Shown in pieces: positions 21,135 through 32,412 of a DNA stretch of 64,000 nt; position 1 is the first letter of the stretch; each line of letters starts with the position of its first letter. Origin of the DNA: Aegilops tauschii subsp. strangulata (taxonomy: Eukaryota > Streptophyta > Magnoliopsida > Poales > Poaceae); assembly GCF_002575655.3 (NCBI RefSeq), contig NC_053040.3, forward strand, positions 359,412,267 to 359,476,266, in the 5' to 3' direction. The notes under the pieces were generated by a model that was not told the DNA's origin, made no database searches, and worked only from the letters and a program-made list of their open reading frames with translations. The position numbers were made by a program, and so were the translations under genes.

Positions 21135-22547
21135 GTGTTTGGGAAAATCGAACTTGATGTAGTATTCAGCACACGTGAGAATTACAGGTCTGAAGAGTTG
21201 CTTTTCCACGTGGCTCCCTTTAATAGCGGATATCACGCCCTTCTAGGGCGGGACGCTTTCTCACACTTCCAAGCCATACCCCATTACGGGTACATGAAGC
21301 TTAAAATGCCAGGGCCCAATGGAGTAATCACGATCACAAGTGATCCGGATATAGCACTCCGCGCCGAAAACAAAACCGCATCCCTGGACCTTGAGGCACT
21401 ACCCGAAGCCCTCGCGGCCGAAGAATTAACCACCCTGCGATCCACGGTGGACAAAGACGATGTGATCCTCGATAAGAGGCCCAAATCTACATCTTTCAAA
21501 CCAGCAGATGAAATAGTCAAATTTCAAGTAGACCCGACGGATCCTACCAAAACTGTGTCCATAGGAGCACAGCTGGATCTGGCGGTGGATGCCGCCTTGC
21601 GAGCGTCTCTACGTGAAAATTGGGATATTTTTGCCTGGCACCCCTCGGACATGCCTGGGATCCCACGTAGACTGGCCGTACATAGCCTCAAAGTAATCAA
21701 GGGGTTCAAAACAGTCAAACAAACGCTACGGCGATTTTCCGAACCCAAACGACAAGCTATGGGGGAGGAGCTAGCCAAACTACTCGAAGCTGGGTTCATC
21801 AGAGAAATCAAACACCTGGATTGGCTGGCCAACTTGGTCATGGTGCCGAAGAAGGATAAGTCTTGGCGCCTTTGTGTCGATTTCAAAGACCTTACTAAGG
21901 CTTGCCCCAAAGACCCTTTCCCGTTGCCCCGCATTGACCAGATTATCGACACAACCGCGGGACATGACTCATTGTGTTTCCTCAACGCTTACTCCGAATA
22001 CCATCAGATTAAGATGAAGGAGTCCAACCAGGCCGCAACGGCTTAAAAACGCCGGTTCCACTTACCAACGCATGATTCAAACATGTTTGGAAAACAAATC
22101 GGCAAGAGAGTGGAGGCATATGTAGACGACGTGGTCATCAAGACTAAACACGTCGAATCATTGGTGGATGATCTCCGTCTCACATTTGACAACCTCCGAA
22201 CATATGACATACGGCTCAATCCGGAAAAAAGAGTTTTCGGCGTTCCAACCGGAAAGCTACTAGGATTCATCGTCTCCAATAGAGGAATTGAAGCAAACCC
22301 GTCTAAAATCCGAGCCTTGTCGCAACTGGCCATGCCAACAGAATTAAAGCAGGTCCAAAAACTAGCAGGGTGCGTGGCAGCTTTGAGCCGCTTCATCTCC
22401 AGATTAGGAGAAAAGGTATTACCACTCTATAGACTGCTCAGACGCACCGACCACTTCGAATGGACGGAGGCAGCTATAGCCGGATTGGAAGAAATAAAAG
22501 CCATGTTAGCAGGCAACCCAATCCTAGCCACCCCGAGTGTTGGTTAA
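21135..22547 (+). pseudogene. Gypsy reverse transcriptase, with internal deletion
   Basis: Copies element RNA into DNA. Visible in order: the post-protease linker, GFIREIKHLDWLANLVMVPK, KSWRLCVDFKDLTKACPKD, the first catalytic-type motif region (FLNAYSEYHQIKM), and after a break YVDDVVIKTKH with the catalytic YVDD near 22118-22129, then LNPEKRVFGV and LGFIVSNRGIEANPSK. Between the AATA codons at about 22040 and the continuation at 22045, a short block that every active RT needs (between the first Asp motif and the YQRMI motif) is missing, and the frame shifts. The enzyme is dead. Confidence 0.8.
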
Positions 22548-22550
22548 CCT

Positions 22551-22827
22551 ATGTTGCTTTACATATCCGCGACTCACCAAGTAGTGAGCGCCGTACTCGT
22601 CGTCGAGCAAGAGGAAGAGGGACATAAATTCCCCATCCAGAAACCAGTATACTATGTATCGGCGGTCCTAACACCATGCAAATCCCGATACACTCACTAT
22701 CAAAAGATAGCTTACGCGGTCTTCATGGCATCCCGCAAGCTCCGGCACTATTTTCAAGAGTATTCGATCAGGTGGCTTCCGAAGTACCACTCAGTGACAT
22801 ATAAATAATAGGGATGCCACCGACCGC
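22551..22827 (+). pseudogene. Gypsy RT-RNase H connection, left part
   Basis: Reads LLYISATHQVVSAVLVVEQE and KPVYYVSAVLTPCKSRYTHY then LRHYFQEYSI, the standard tether between RT and RNase H in this group. A frameshift follows YSI at about 22772, and the Sabrina-like element interrupts the gene at 22832. The reading continues past the insertion at 29649. Confidence 0.7.
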
Positions 22828-22832
22828 ATAGC
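22828..22832. repeat. Target site duplication ATAGC (left)
   Basis: ATAGC here and again at 29649-29653 flank the Sabrina-like element exactly. Confidence 0.85.
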
Positions 22833-24414
22833 TGTTACGTCTCCAACGTATCTATAATTTTTGATTGTTCCATGCTATTATATTATCTGTTTTGGATGTT
22901 TAATGGGCTTTAATATACTCTTTTATATTATTTTTGGGACTAACCTATTAACCGAAGGCCCAATGCAAATTGCTGTTTTTTTGCCTATTTCAGTGTTTCG
23001 CAGAAAAGGAATATCAAACGGAATCCAAACGGAACGAAACCTTCACGATGATCTTTTTTGGAACAAACGCAATCCAGGAGACTTGGAGTGGAAGTCAAGG
23101 AAGCAATGAGGCGGCCACGAGGTAGGAGGGCGCGCCCAGGGGGTAGGCGCGCCCCACCCTCGTGGGCCCCTCGTAGCTCCACCGACCTATTTCTTTCGCC
23201 TATATATACTCTTATACCCTGAAAACATCCAGGAGAGCCACGAAACCACTTTTCCACCGCCGCAACCTTCTGTACCCATGAGATCCCATCTTGGGGCCTT
23301 TTCCGGTGATCTGTCGGAGGGGGATTCGATCACGGAGGGCTTCTACATCAACACCATAACCTCTCCGATGATGTGTGAGTAGTTTACCGCAGACCTTTGG
23401 GTCCATAGTTATTAGCTAGATGGCTTCTTCTCTCTCTTTGGATCTCAATACAAAGTTCTCCTCGATGTTCTTGGAGATATATTCGATATAATACTTTTTG
23501 CGGTGTGTTTGCCGAGATTCGATGAATTGTGGGTTTATGATCAAGATTATCTATGAACAATATTTGATTCTTCTCTGTATTCTTATATGCATGATTTGAT
23601 ATCTTTGCAAGTCTCTTCGAATTATCGATTTAGTTTGGCCTACTAGATTGATCTTTCTTGCAATGGGAGAAGTGCTTAGCTTTGGGTTCAATCTTGCGGT
23701 GTCCTTTCCCAGTGATAGTAGGGGCAGCAAGGCACGTATTGTATTGTTTCCATCGAGGATAAAAAGATGGGGTTTATATCATATTGCTTGAGTTTATCCC
23801 TCTACATCATGTCATCTTGCTGAATGCGTTACTCTTTTCTTATGAACTTAATACTCTAGATGCATGCTGGATAGCGGTTGATGTGTGTAGTAACTAGTAG
23901 ATGAAGAATCATTTCGGTCTACTTGACACGGACATGATGCCTATGTTCATGATCATGCCTAGATATTCTCATAACTATGCGCTTTTCTATCAATTACTCG
24001 GCAGTAATTTGTTCAACCACCGTAATATATGCTATCATGAGAGAAGCCACTAGTGAAACCTATGGCCCCCGGGTCTATTTTACATCATATTAGTTTCCCG
24101 TCAACTAGCTGTTTCTGTCGCCGTCTATTTTGCAATCTTTACTTTCCAATCTATACAACAAAAATACCAAAAATATTTATCTTATTATCTTTATCATATC
24201 TCACTTTTGCAAGTGGCCGTGAAGGGATTGACAACCCCTTTATTGCATTGGTTGCAAGGTTCTTGATTGTTTGTGCAGGTACTAGGCGACTTGCGTGTAG
24301 TCTCCTACTGGATTGATACCTTGGTTCTCAAAAGCTGAGGGAAATACTTATGCTACTTTGCTGCATTACCCTTTCCTCTGCAAGGGAAAACCAACGCATG
24401 CTCAAGAGGTAGCA
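22833..24414 (+). repeat. Sabrina-like 5' LTR
   Basis: Starts TGTTACGTCTCCAACGTATC (TGATACG in the 3' copy) and ends CTCAAGAGGTAGCA. A TATA-type box CCTATATATACTC lies near 23200-23212, and the transcription start is expected shortly after it. Confidence 0.85.
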
Positions 24415-24425
24415 AGAAGGATTTC

Positions 24426-24443
24426 TGGCGCCGTTGCCGGGGA
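24426..24443 (+). other. Primer binding site
   Basis: TGGCGCCGTTGCCGGGGA lies 11 bases after the 5' LTR. This is the usual tRNA-primer complement in this class of Triticeae gypsy elements. A variant copy (TGGCGTCGTTGCCGGGG on the minus strand) is present at 41168-41187. Confidence 0.75.
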
Positions 24444-24634
24444 GATCTACGCACAAGTCAAGACATACCAAGTACCCATCACAAACTCTTATCCCTCGCA
24501 TTACATTATTTGCCATTTGCCTCTCGTTTTCCTCTCCCCCACTTCACCCTTGCCATTTTATTCACCCTTTTTTCGTCTGTCTCTCTTTGCTTGCTTCTTG
24601 TGGGTCCGTGTGTTAGATCATTTGTTTCGCCACC

Positions 24635-25231
24635 ATGTCCGAATCAAAAGGGGCTAAGGGTTTCCTCCCGGGTTTTAATACTTTGGGTAGTCCCTCTGTC
24701 CTTTCTAAGCTCATAAATAATGATGCTATGGAAAGACCTACTGGGGTTATCATTGAGAGTTCGAATAATTTCGATGAAGATGACCCCAGAATTTTTCGTT
24801 ATTTTCTTGATGAAACTTTGAAAGATGCTTGGGATAGGCTATTAAGGATCAGAGCGAGCTATGTGCCCCAATATCAAATTGAGGTATACTTGAAAAGTTT
24901 TTATGTTGGCTTACCATCTTCTTTTAAGCAAGTTTTGGATTCTATTTTTGAAGAAGATTTTCTTGAGGGGGATGCCATCGATACCTATGAAAAGATGAAA
25001 GCTATATTTGGGCACCCCATGAGTGAAAAAGTTGAATCTAGCTCTCTTTTGTGTTTTTATCAGAATGAAATTATCAAAGAGATGAAGGCTAGTTTAGATG
25101 CAATTTTTCGTAGTGTGCTTAATCTTTCTTCTACCATTAATGGCCACGTGCTTTCACAAAATAGAAAGATAAGCGCTTTAGATAAGAATTTTTCTCTTTA
25201 TCACCAAAAGGGAGAAGACGGCAATACCTAG
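24635..25231 (+). CDS. Gag-like protein of the Sabrina-like element (198 codons)
   Basis: An uninterrupted frame from ATG at 24635 to TAG at 25229-25231, about 190 bp downstream of the primer binding site, where gag is expected. Notable stretches are MSESKGAKGFLPGFNTLGSP, DEDDPRIFRYFLDETLKDAW, then LKSFYVGLPSSFKQVLDSIF and EDFLEGDAIDTYEKMKAIFG, reminiscent of the N-terminal capsid region of plant gypsy gag but lacking a zinc knuckle. It is followed by about 2.8 kb without coding potential. Whether it is translated is unknown. It is one of the few undamaged retrotransposon frames here. Confidence 0.55.
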   Translation: MSESKGAKGFLPGFNTLGSPSVLSKLINNDAMERPTGVIIESSNNFDEDDPRIFRYFLDETLKDAWDRLLRIRASYVPQYQIEVYLKSFYVGLPSSFKQVLDSIFEEDFLEGDAIDTYEKMKAIFGHPMSEKVESSSLLCFYQNEIIKEMKASLDAIFRSVLNLSSTINGHVLSQNRKISALDKNFSLYHQKGEDGNT

Positions 25232-28049
25232 ATCTATTCTTGTTTTTATGCCTAGCTAGGGGCGTTAAACGATAGCGCTTGTTGGGAGGCAACCCAATTT
25301 TATTTTGCTACTTGCTTTTTGTTCCCATTTAGTAATAAATAATTCATCCAGACTATGTTTAGATGTGGTTTTATGTTTTAATTAGTGTTTGTGCCAAGTA
25401 GAACCTTTGGGAAGACTTGGGTGAAGTCTTTGCGATCTTGCTGTAAAAAACAAAAACTTTAGCGCTCACGAGATTAGCTGCCATTTTTTACTGGAGAGTG
25501 CTTTTAGGTTGATTCTTTTTTAAGATGATTAATAGACAAATTACTCACGTCCACCAATTTATTTCAGAATTTTTGGAGTTCCAGAAGTATACGTTTGATA
25601 CAGATTACTACAGACTCTTCTGTTTTTGACAGATTCTGTTTTTCGGTTGTTGTTTGCTTATTTTGATGAATCTATGGGTAGTATCGGGGGGTATGAACCA
25701 TAGAGAAGTTGGAATAAAGTAGGTTTAACACCAATATAAATAAATAATGAGTTAATTACAGTACCTTAAAGTGGTGGTTTGTTTTCTTACACTAACGGAG
25801 CTCATGAGATTTTCTGTTTAAGATTTGTGTTGTGAAGTTTTCAAGTTTTTGGGTAAAGATTTGATGGATTTCGGAATAAGGAGTGGCAAGAGCCTAAGCT
25901 TGGGCATGCCCAAGGCACTACAAGGTAAAATTCAAGGATAACCAAAAGCCTAAGCTTGGGGATGCCCCGGAAGGCATCCCCTCTTTCGTCTTTGTCTATC
26001 GGTAACTTTACTTGAGGCTATATTTTTATTCACCACATGATATGTGTTTTGCCTGGAGCGTCTTGTATAATTTGAGTATTTGCTTTTTAGTTTACCACAA
26101 TCATCCTTGCTGTACACACCTTTTTGGAGAGTCACACATGAATCGGAATTTATTAGAATACTCTATTTGCTTCACTTATATCTTTTGAGCTAGATAATTT
26201 TTGCTCTAGTACTTCACTTATATCTTTTTAGAGCACGGTGGTGGTTTTATTTTATAGAAATTATTGATCTCTAATGCTGCACTTATATTATTTTGAGAGT
26301 CTTAAACAGCATGGTAATTTGCTTTGGTTATGAATTTAGTCCTAATATGATAGACATCCAAGATGGATATAATAAAAACTTTCATATAAAGTGCATTGAA
26401 TACTATGAGAAGTTTGATTCTTTATGATTGTTTTGAGATATGAAGATGGTGATATTAGAGTCATGCTAGTTGAGTAATTGTGAATTTGAGAGATACTTGT
26501 GTTAAGTTTGTGATTCCCGTAGCATGCACGTATGGTGAACCGTTATGTGATGAAGTCGGAGCATGATTTATTTATTGATTGTCTTCCTTATGAGTGGCGG
26601 TCGGGGACGAGCGATGGTCTTTTCCTACCAATCTACCCCCCTAGGAGCATGCGCGTAGTACTTCGTTTCGATAACTAATAGGTTTTTGCAATAAGTATGT
26701 GAGTTCTTTATGACTGATGTTGAGTCCATGGATTGTACGCACTCTCACCCTTCCACCGTTGCTAGCCTCTCTAGTACCGCGCAACTTTCGCCGGTACCAT
26801 AACACCCACCATTACCTTCCTCAAAACAGCCACCATACCTACCTATTTGGCATTTCCATAGCCATTCCGAGATATATTGCCATGCAACTTTCCACCGTTC
26901 CGTTTATTATGACACGCTCCATCATTGTCATATTGCTTTGCATGATCATGTAGTTGACATCGTATTTGTGGCAAAGCCACCGTTCATAATTCTTTCATAC
27001 ATGTCACTCTTGATTCATTGCACATCCCGGTACACCGCTGGAGGAATTCATATAGAGTCATATTTTGTTCGAAGTATCGAGTTGTAATTCTTGAGTTGTA
27101 AGTAAATAAAAGTGTGATGATCATCATTATTAGAGCATTGTCCTATGTGAGGAAAGGATGATGGAGACTATGATTCCCCCACAAGTCGGGATGAGATTCC
27201 GGAAGAAAAATAAAAAGAACAAAAGAGGCCATAAAAAATGCCCAAGAAAAAAAAGAAAAAAATGAGAGAAAAAGAGAGAAGGGACAATGCTACTATCCTT
27301 TTACCACACTTGTGCTTCAATGTAGCACCAGGATCTTCATGATAGAGAGTCTTCTATGATATCATTTTCATATACTAGTGGGAATTTTTCATTATAGAAC
27401 TTGTCTTGTATATTCCAATGATGGGCTTCCTCAAATTGCCCTAGGTCTTCGTGAGCAAGCGAGTTGGATGCACACCCACTTAGTTTCTTTTGTTGAGCTT
27501 TCATACACTTATAGCTCTAAGTGCATCCGTTGCATGGCAATCCCTACTCACTCACATTGATATCAATTGATGGGCATCTCCATAGCCCGTTGATATGCCT
27601 AGTTGATGTGAGACTATCTTCTCCTTTTTGTCTTCTCCACAACCACCAATCTATTCCACCTATAGTGCTATGTCCATGGCTCACGCTCATGTATTGCGTG
27701 AAAGTTGAGAAAGTTTGAGAACATCAAAAGTATGAAACAATTTCTTGGCATGTCATCGGGGTTGTGCATGATTAAATATTTTGTGTGATGAAGATAGAGC
27801 ATAGCCAGACTATAGGATGTTGTAGGGATAACTTTCTTTGGCCATGTTATTTTGAGAAGACATAATTGCTTAGTTAGTATGATTGAAGTATTATTATTTT
27901 TATGTCAATATTAAACTTTTGTCTTGAATCTTTCGGATCTGAACATTCATGCCACAATAAAGAAAATTACATTGAAAATTATGTTAGGTAGCATTCCACA
28001 ACAAAAATTCTGTTTTTATCATTTACCTACTCGAGGACGAGCAGGAATT
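25232..28049 (+). other. Non-coding interior of the Sabrina-like element
   Basis: AT-rich sequence with scattered short frames and no RT, RNase H or integrase motif. It contains the duplicated phrase AAGCCTAAGCTTGGG (25895 and 25949) and a purine-rich AAGAAAAAAAAG stretch near 27240. The reverse-oriented relative at 37720-41197 has the same kind of interior. Confidence 0.65.
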
Positions 28050-28064
28050 AAGCTTGGGGATGCT
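28050..28064 (+). other. Polypurine tract
   Basis: AAGCTTGGGGATGCT immediately precedes the 3' LTR and would prime plus-strand DNA synthesis. Confidence 0.7.
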
Positions 28065-29648
28065 TGATACGTCTCCAAAGTATCTATAATATTTGATTGT
28101 TCCATGCTATTATATTATTTGTTTTGGATGTTTAATAGGCTTTAATATACTCTTTTATATTATTTTTGAGACTAACGTATTAACCGAAGGCCCAGTGCAA
28201 ATTGCTGTTTTCTTGCCTATTTCAGTGTTTCACAGAAAAAGAATATCAAACGGAATCCAAATGGAACGAAACCTTCGCGAGGATCTTTTTTTGGAACAAA
28301 CGCAATCCAGGAGACTTGGAGTGGAAGTCAAGGAAGCAACGAGGCGGCCACGAGGCAGGAGGGTGCGCCCAGGGGGTAGGCGCGCCCCCTCCCTCGTGGG
28401 CTCCTTGTAGCTCCACCGACCTATTTGTTTCGCCTATATATACTCTTATACCCTGAAAACATCCAGGAGAGCCACGAAACCACTTTTCCACCGCCGCAAC
28501 CTTCTGTACCCGTGAGATCACATCTTGGGGCCTTTTCCAGCGATTTGCCGGAGGGGGATTCAATCACGGAGGGCTTTTACATCAAACCATAGCCTCTCCG
28601 ATGATGTGTGAGTAGTTTACCACGGACCTTGGGGTCCATAGTTATTAGCTAGATGGCTTCTTCTCTCTCTTTGGTTCTCAATACAAAGTTCTCCTCGATG
28701 TTCTTGGAGATTTATTCGATGTAATACTTTTTGCGGTGTGTTTGCCGAGATCTGATGAATTATGGGTTTATGATCAAGATTATCTATGAACAATATTTGA
28801 TTCTTCTCTGAATTCTTATATGCATGATTTGATATCTTTGCAAATCTCTTCGAATTATCGATTTAGTTTGGCCTACTAGATTGATCTTTCTTGCAATGGG
28901 AGATGTGCTTAGCTTTGGGTTCAATCTTGCGGTGTCCTTTCCTAGTGACAGTAGGGGTAGCAAGGCACGTATTGTATTGTTGCCATCGAGGATAAAAAGA
29001 TGGGGTTTATATCATATTGCTTGATTTTATCCCTCTACATCATGTCATCTTGCTTAATGCATTACTCTGTTCTTATGAACTTAATACTCTAGATGCATGC
29101 TGGATAGTGGTCGATGTGTGGAGTAATAGTAGTAGACGCAGAATCGTTTTGGTCTACTTGACACGGACGTGATGCCTATGTTCATGATTATGCCTAGATA
29201 TTCTCATAACTATGCGCTTTTCTATTAATTGCTCGGCAGTAATTTGTTCACCCACCGTAATATATTCTATCATGAGAGAAGCAACTAGTGAAACCTATGG
29301 CCCCTGGGTCTATTTTACATCATATTAGTTTTCCGTCAACTAGCTATTTCTGTTGCCGTCTATTTTGCAATCTTTACTTTCCAATCTATACAACAAAAAT
29401 ACCAAAAATATTTATCTTATTATCTTTATCAGATCTCACTTTTGCAAGTGGCCGTGAAGGGATTGACAACCCCTTTATTGCGTTGGTTGCAAGGTTCTTG
29501 ATTGTTTGTGCAGGTACTAGGCGACTTGCATGTAGTCTCCTACTCGATTGATACCTTGGTTCTTCAAAGCTGAGGGAAATACTTACGCTACTTTGCTGCA
29601 TCACCCTTTCCTCTTCAAGGAAAACCAACGCATGCTCAAGAGGTAGCA
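28065..29648 (+). repeat. Sabrina-like 3' LTR
   Basis: Starts TGATACGTCTCC and ends GAGGTAGCA. It pairs with the 5' LTR over its whole length. A TATA-type CCTATATATACTC lies near 28433-28445. Confidence 0.85.
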
Positions 29649-30385
29649 ATAGCTAAATGGGCCATTGAGCTCTTGCCATTCAAAATCACATACAAGCCGC
29701 GCCGAGCTATTAAATCCCAAGTGCTGGCTGACTTCGTCGCCGAGTGGATGAAAGCCAAGCTCCCTAAAGAGTATTGTTCATACTCCAACTGGATCATTAC
29801 TTCGACGGCTCTAAAATGTTAGCCGGACTGGGAGCCGGCGTCATCTTGACATCCCCAACAGGGGACACAGTCTGCTACATGCTTCAGATCATGTATACGG
29901 ACTCCAATAACGCAGCCGAATACTAGGCACTCCTACATGGTCTCCAAATGGTTGTCTCGATGGGCATACAACGCCTAGAGGAGCGAGGTGATTCAAACCT
30001 CGCCATATCACAGATAACTGGAGAGTTTGATGCAAAAGATCCCAAAATGGTGGCATATCAAAATGCCATACTAAAAATATCGGCTCGATTCGAGGGGCTC
30101 GAATTTCATCACGTTGCTCGAGACAGTAACCAGGCAGCGGACATCCTTGCTCGGATGGGAGCCAAGCGCGATACCGTCCCGCATAATACCTTTGTGGAAA
30201 GGCTCTTTAAGCCATCCCTAGTGTGGCAGGACGAGAGCGGAAAAATTAGTCCGGACCTGATAACACCCCTAGGAGCCGAACAAGATACACGTATCATTGG
30301 GGGTTCGAATACCGAAGTAACACCCTTTGCTAATGCAATCATGGCCGTTATTGCTCCATGGATCGAACACTTCCTGGCCTCTTAA
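29649..30385 (+). pseudogene. Gypsy RNase H, right part, with nonsense mutations
   Basis: Resumes exactly after the ATAGC duplication: KWAIELLPFKITYKPRRAIK then VLADFVAEW. The RNase H catalytic pattern is visible in frame pieces: FDGS (first Asp, near 29801) and AAEY (Glu) followed by an in-frame TAG at 29924-29926. An open frame from 29948 to 30385 carries ITGEFDAKDPKMVAYQNAIL and the last catalytic-type region HHVARDSNQAADILARMGA. Degrades the RNA strand of the RNA-DNA hybrid in active relatives; here it is broken. Confidence 0.75.
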
Positions 30386-30387
30386 TA

Positions 30388-31589
30388 GGCAGGAGCTTCC
30401 TGATGATCAAAACGAGGCTCGTCGCATAGTTCGGCGTTCTAAAGCCTATAAAGTTCACGAAGGTGAACTATACAAGAAAAGTACCACTGGAGTCCTCCAA
30501 TGGTGCATCTCCGAAGAGGAGGGATGGTAACTCTTGGCTGAAATACATGCTGGTCTGGGCGGCCATCACGCGGCAACTCAGGCCCTTGTAAGCAAGGCCT
30601 TCCGGACAGGTTTCTTCTGGCCGACGGCCCGAGCAGACGCACAAGCCCTTGTGCAACGTTGCGTTGGATGCCAGCTCTTCACCAATCAAAGTCACATGCC
30701 TCCCACTGCCCTACGAACAATCCCTATCACGTGGCCTTATGCGGTCTGGGGGCTAGACATGGTCGGACCCCATAAAGGGGGAATCCACAAAAAGAAATAT
30801 TTGCTGGTCATGGTGGATAAATTCACTAAGTGGATAGAGGCCAAACCAGTGAAAACGGCTGAAGTAGGGCCAGTGATCGACTTTATATCCGGCGTGGTAC
30901 ACCGTTATGGTGTCCCGCACAGCATCATCACTGATAATGGCTCCAATTTCGTAGCCGATGAGGTAAAAAACTGGTGTGCTAACTTGGGCATTAAGCTCGA
31001 TTATGCATCCTTCTACCACCCTCAAACTAACGGTCAGGTTGAACGGGCCAACGGCCTAATAATGAGTGGCATTAAACCCAGACTGGTGCGCTCCCTGCAG
31101 GAGTCAGATAAGCATTGGGTTGAGGAACTCGACTCCGTGCTCTGGGGGCTGCGGACTACACCTAATCGAACGACCGGATACACACCTTTCTTTATGGTGT
31201 ACGGCGCAGAAGCTGTTTTGCCCTGCGATATTTTTCATGACTCACCTTGAGTGTGCATGTACGAAGAGCGAGAAGCCAAGCTCGATCGACAGGATGACCT
31301 AGACGACCTTGAAGAGGAGCGTGATATTGCGAAGGCCCGTTCCGCATTCTATCAGCAATAGGCCAGGTGATACCAAAGCATAGAAGTGCGGGCCAAGACA
31401 TACAACGTCGGCGATCTCGTCTTACGTCTCCCAAAGAAGAAGAAGGCCAAGCTCAAACCTAAATGGGAGGGCCCCTTCATCATAGATGAAATTCTCACAG
31501 GAGGAGCCTATCGCCTTCGCAATGCATCGGATAATCGCCTTGAGCCGAATCCATGGAATGCGGCTCGACTTCAACGGTTCTACACATAG
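30388..31589 (+). pseudogene. Gypsy integrase, broken
   Basis: Inserts element DNA into the genome. A stop near 30527 cuts the N-terminal region. The main frame (30534-31250) has the H-H-C-C zinc-binding region (HAGLGGHH..CVGCQ) and the DD35E core: GLDMVGPHKGG (first Asp), IITDNGSNF (second Asp), HPQTNGQVERANG (Glu). It ends at a TGA at 31248-31250, and several stops follow. The C-terminal domain reads in 31386-31589 as YNVGDLVLRLPKKKKAKLKP then KWEGPFII..GGAYRL..WNAARLQRFYT and stop. No chromodomain is present. Confidence 0.8.
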
Positions 31590-32412
31590 TTCGCCCCCCC
31601 TCTTATTGTTTCTTTGACTAGGCTCCTTTCTGTTCTCCTTTTCTTTCTTTTTCTTCTTTTTCATTTTCCCTTTTTATATATCCCGGTGTATGTTCGGATA
31701 TACCAAACTGTAAGGGGCACACATCATTAAATGTATACACCCCATTATGACTGGGGGCTTCTTTTACGAAGCTTCCTACTAAAAGCTTATAGCTTACATT
31801 GCCTATGTCGTTTATTATATACAATTCGCTGCCATTATATGCACCTCTATGTCTTAAGTTTTTGCCAAGCTGGGTTGCCTCGCTCCTGTGTTTATACCCT
31901 ACGTTCCCGATTGTTCGGCTAGGGTATAAAGGGAGCACCTATGTGATTGTTACAACCGGGTAATCGGGACCTGTACCTCAGACGGGTGAAGCCGAAAGCT
32001 AGCATTCTTAAGGGAATAACTGGTCGGCAAGCAACGACAGAATGTATACGTTTCTGTAACTCTTCTCAGAAGGGAAATTATATGGGGTTGGCTCGCCGTA
32101 ATTCGGATCAAAGCCTAGGCATGCATAATTAAGCATGCCAACCCAAGGAAAGGAACCCCTAACGGAACTATTTTCCTTGGAAGATGTTTCTTACGATAAA
32201 TAAGTAATATAACATAACCCCTGAACAAAAATTGGTTTGTTTGAGCAATATGGCCGGATTGCCTGGTTTCCGGACAGAGTGAATGTTTTTTGCATTCCTA
32301 CATAATATCCGAAAACACTCCACCTTCCTGGTTCGGAGGTTAAAGCCGACGACCTGCGATGACAATTTTTTGACATGTTCGGCTGGTACATTGATACATC
32401 GAATCACATTGC
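31590..32412 (+). other. Spacer between integrase and antisense gene
   Basis: AT-rich, with no supported frame on either strand. Ordinary internal spacer of this element type. Confidence 0.6.

Larger units (their letters stand above)
22833..29648 (+). mobile_element. Sabrina/WHAM-like gypsy-type LTR retrotransposon, complete, 6816 bp, non-autonomous
   Basis: LTRs at 22833-24414 (1582 bp) and 28065-29648 (1584 bp), a primer binding site after the 5' LTR, a purine-rich tract before the 3' LTR and a perfect 5-bp target duplication. The interior (3.65 kb) has one gag-like frame of 198 codons and no protease, RT or integrase, so it depends on proteins from other elements. The LTRs differ at about 14 of the first 215 positions (6-7%), fewer than the Fatima-like LTRs around it, as expected for the later insertion. 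The family name is from memory. Confidence 0.8.
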
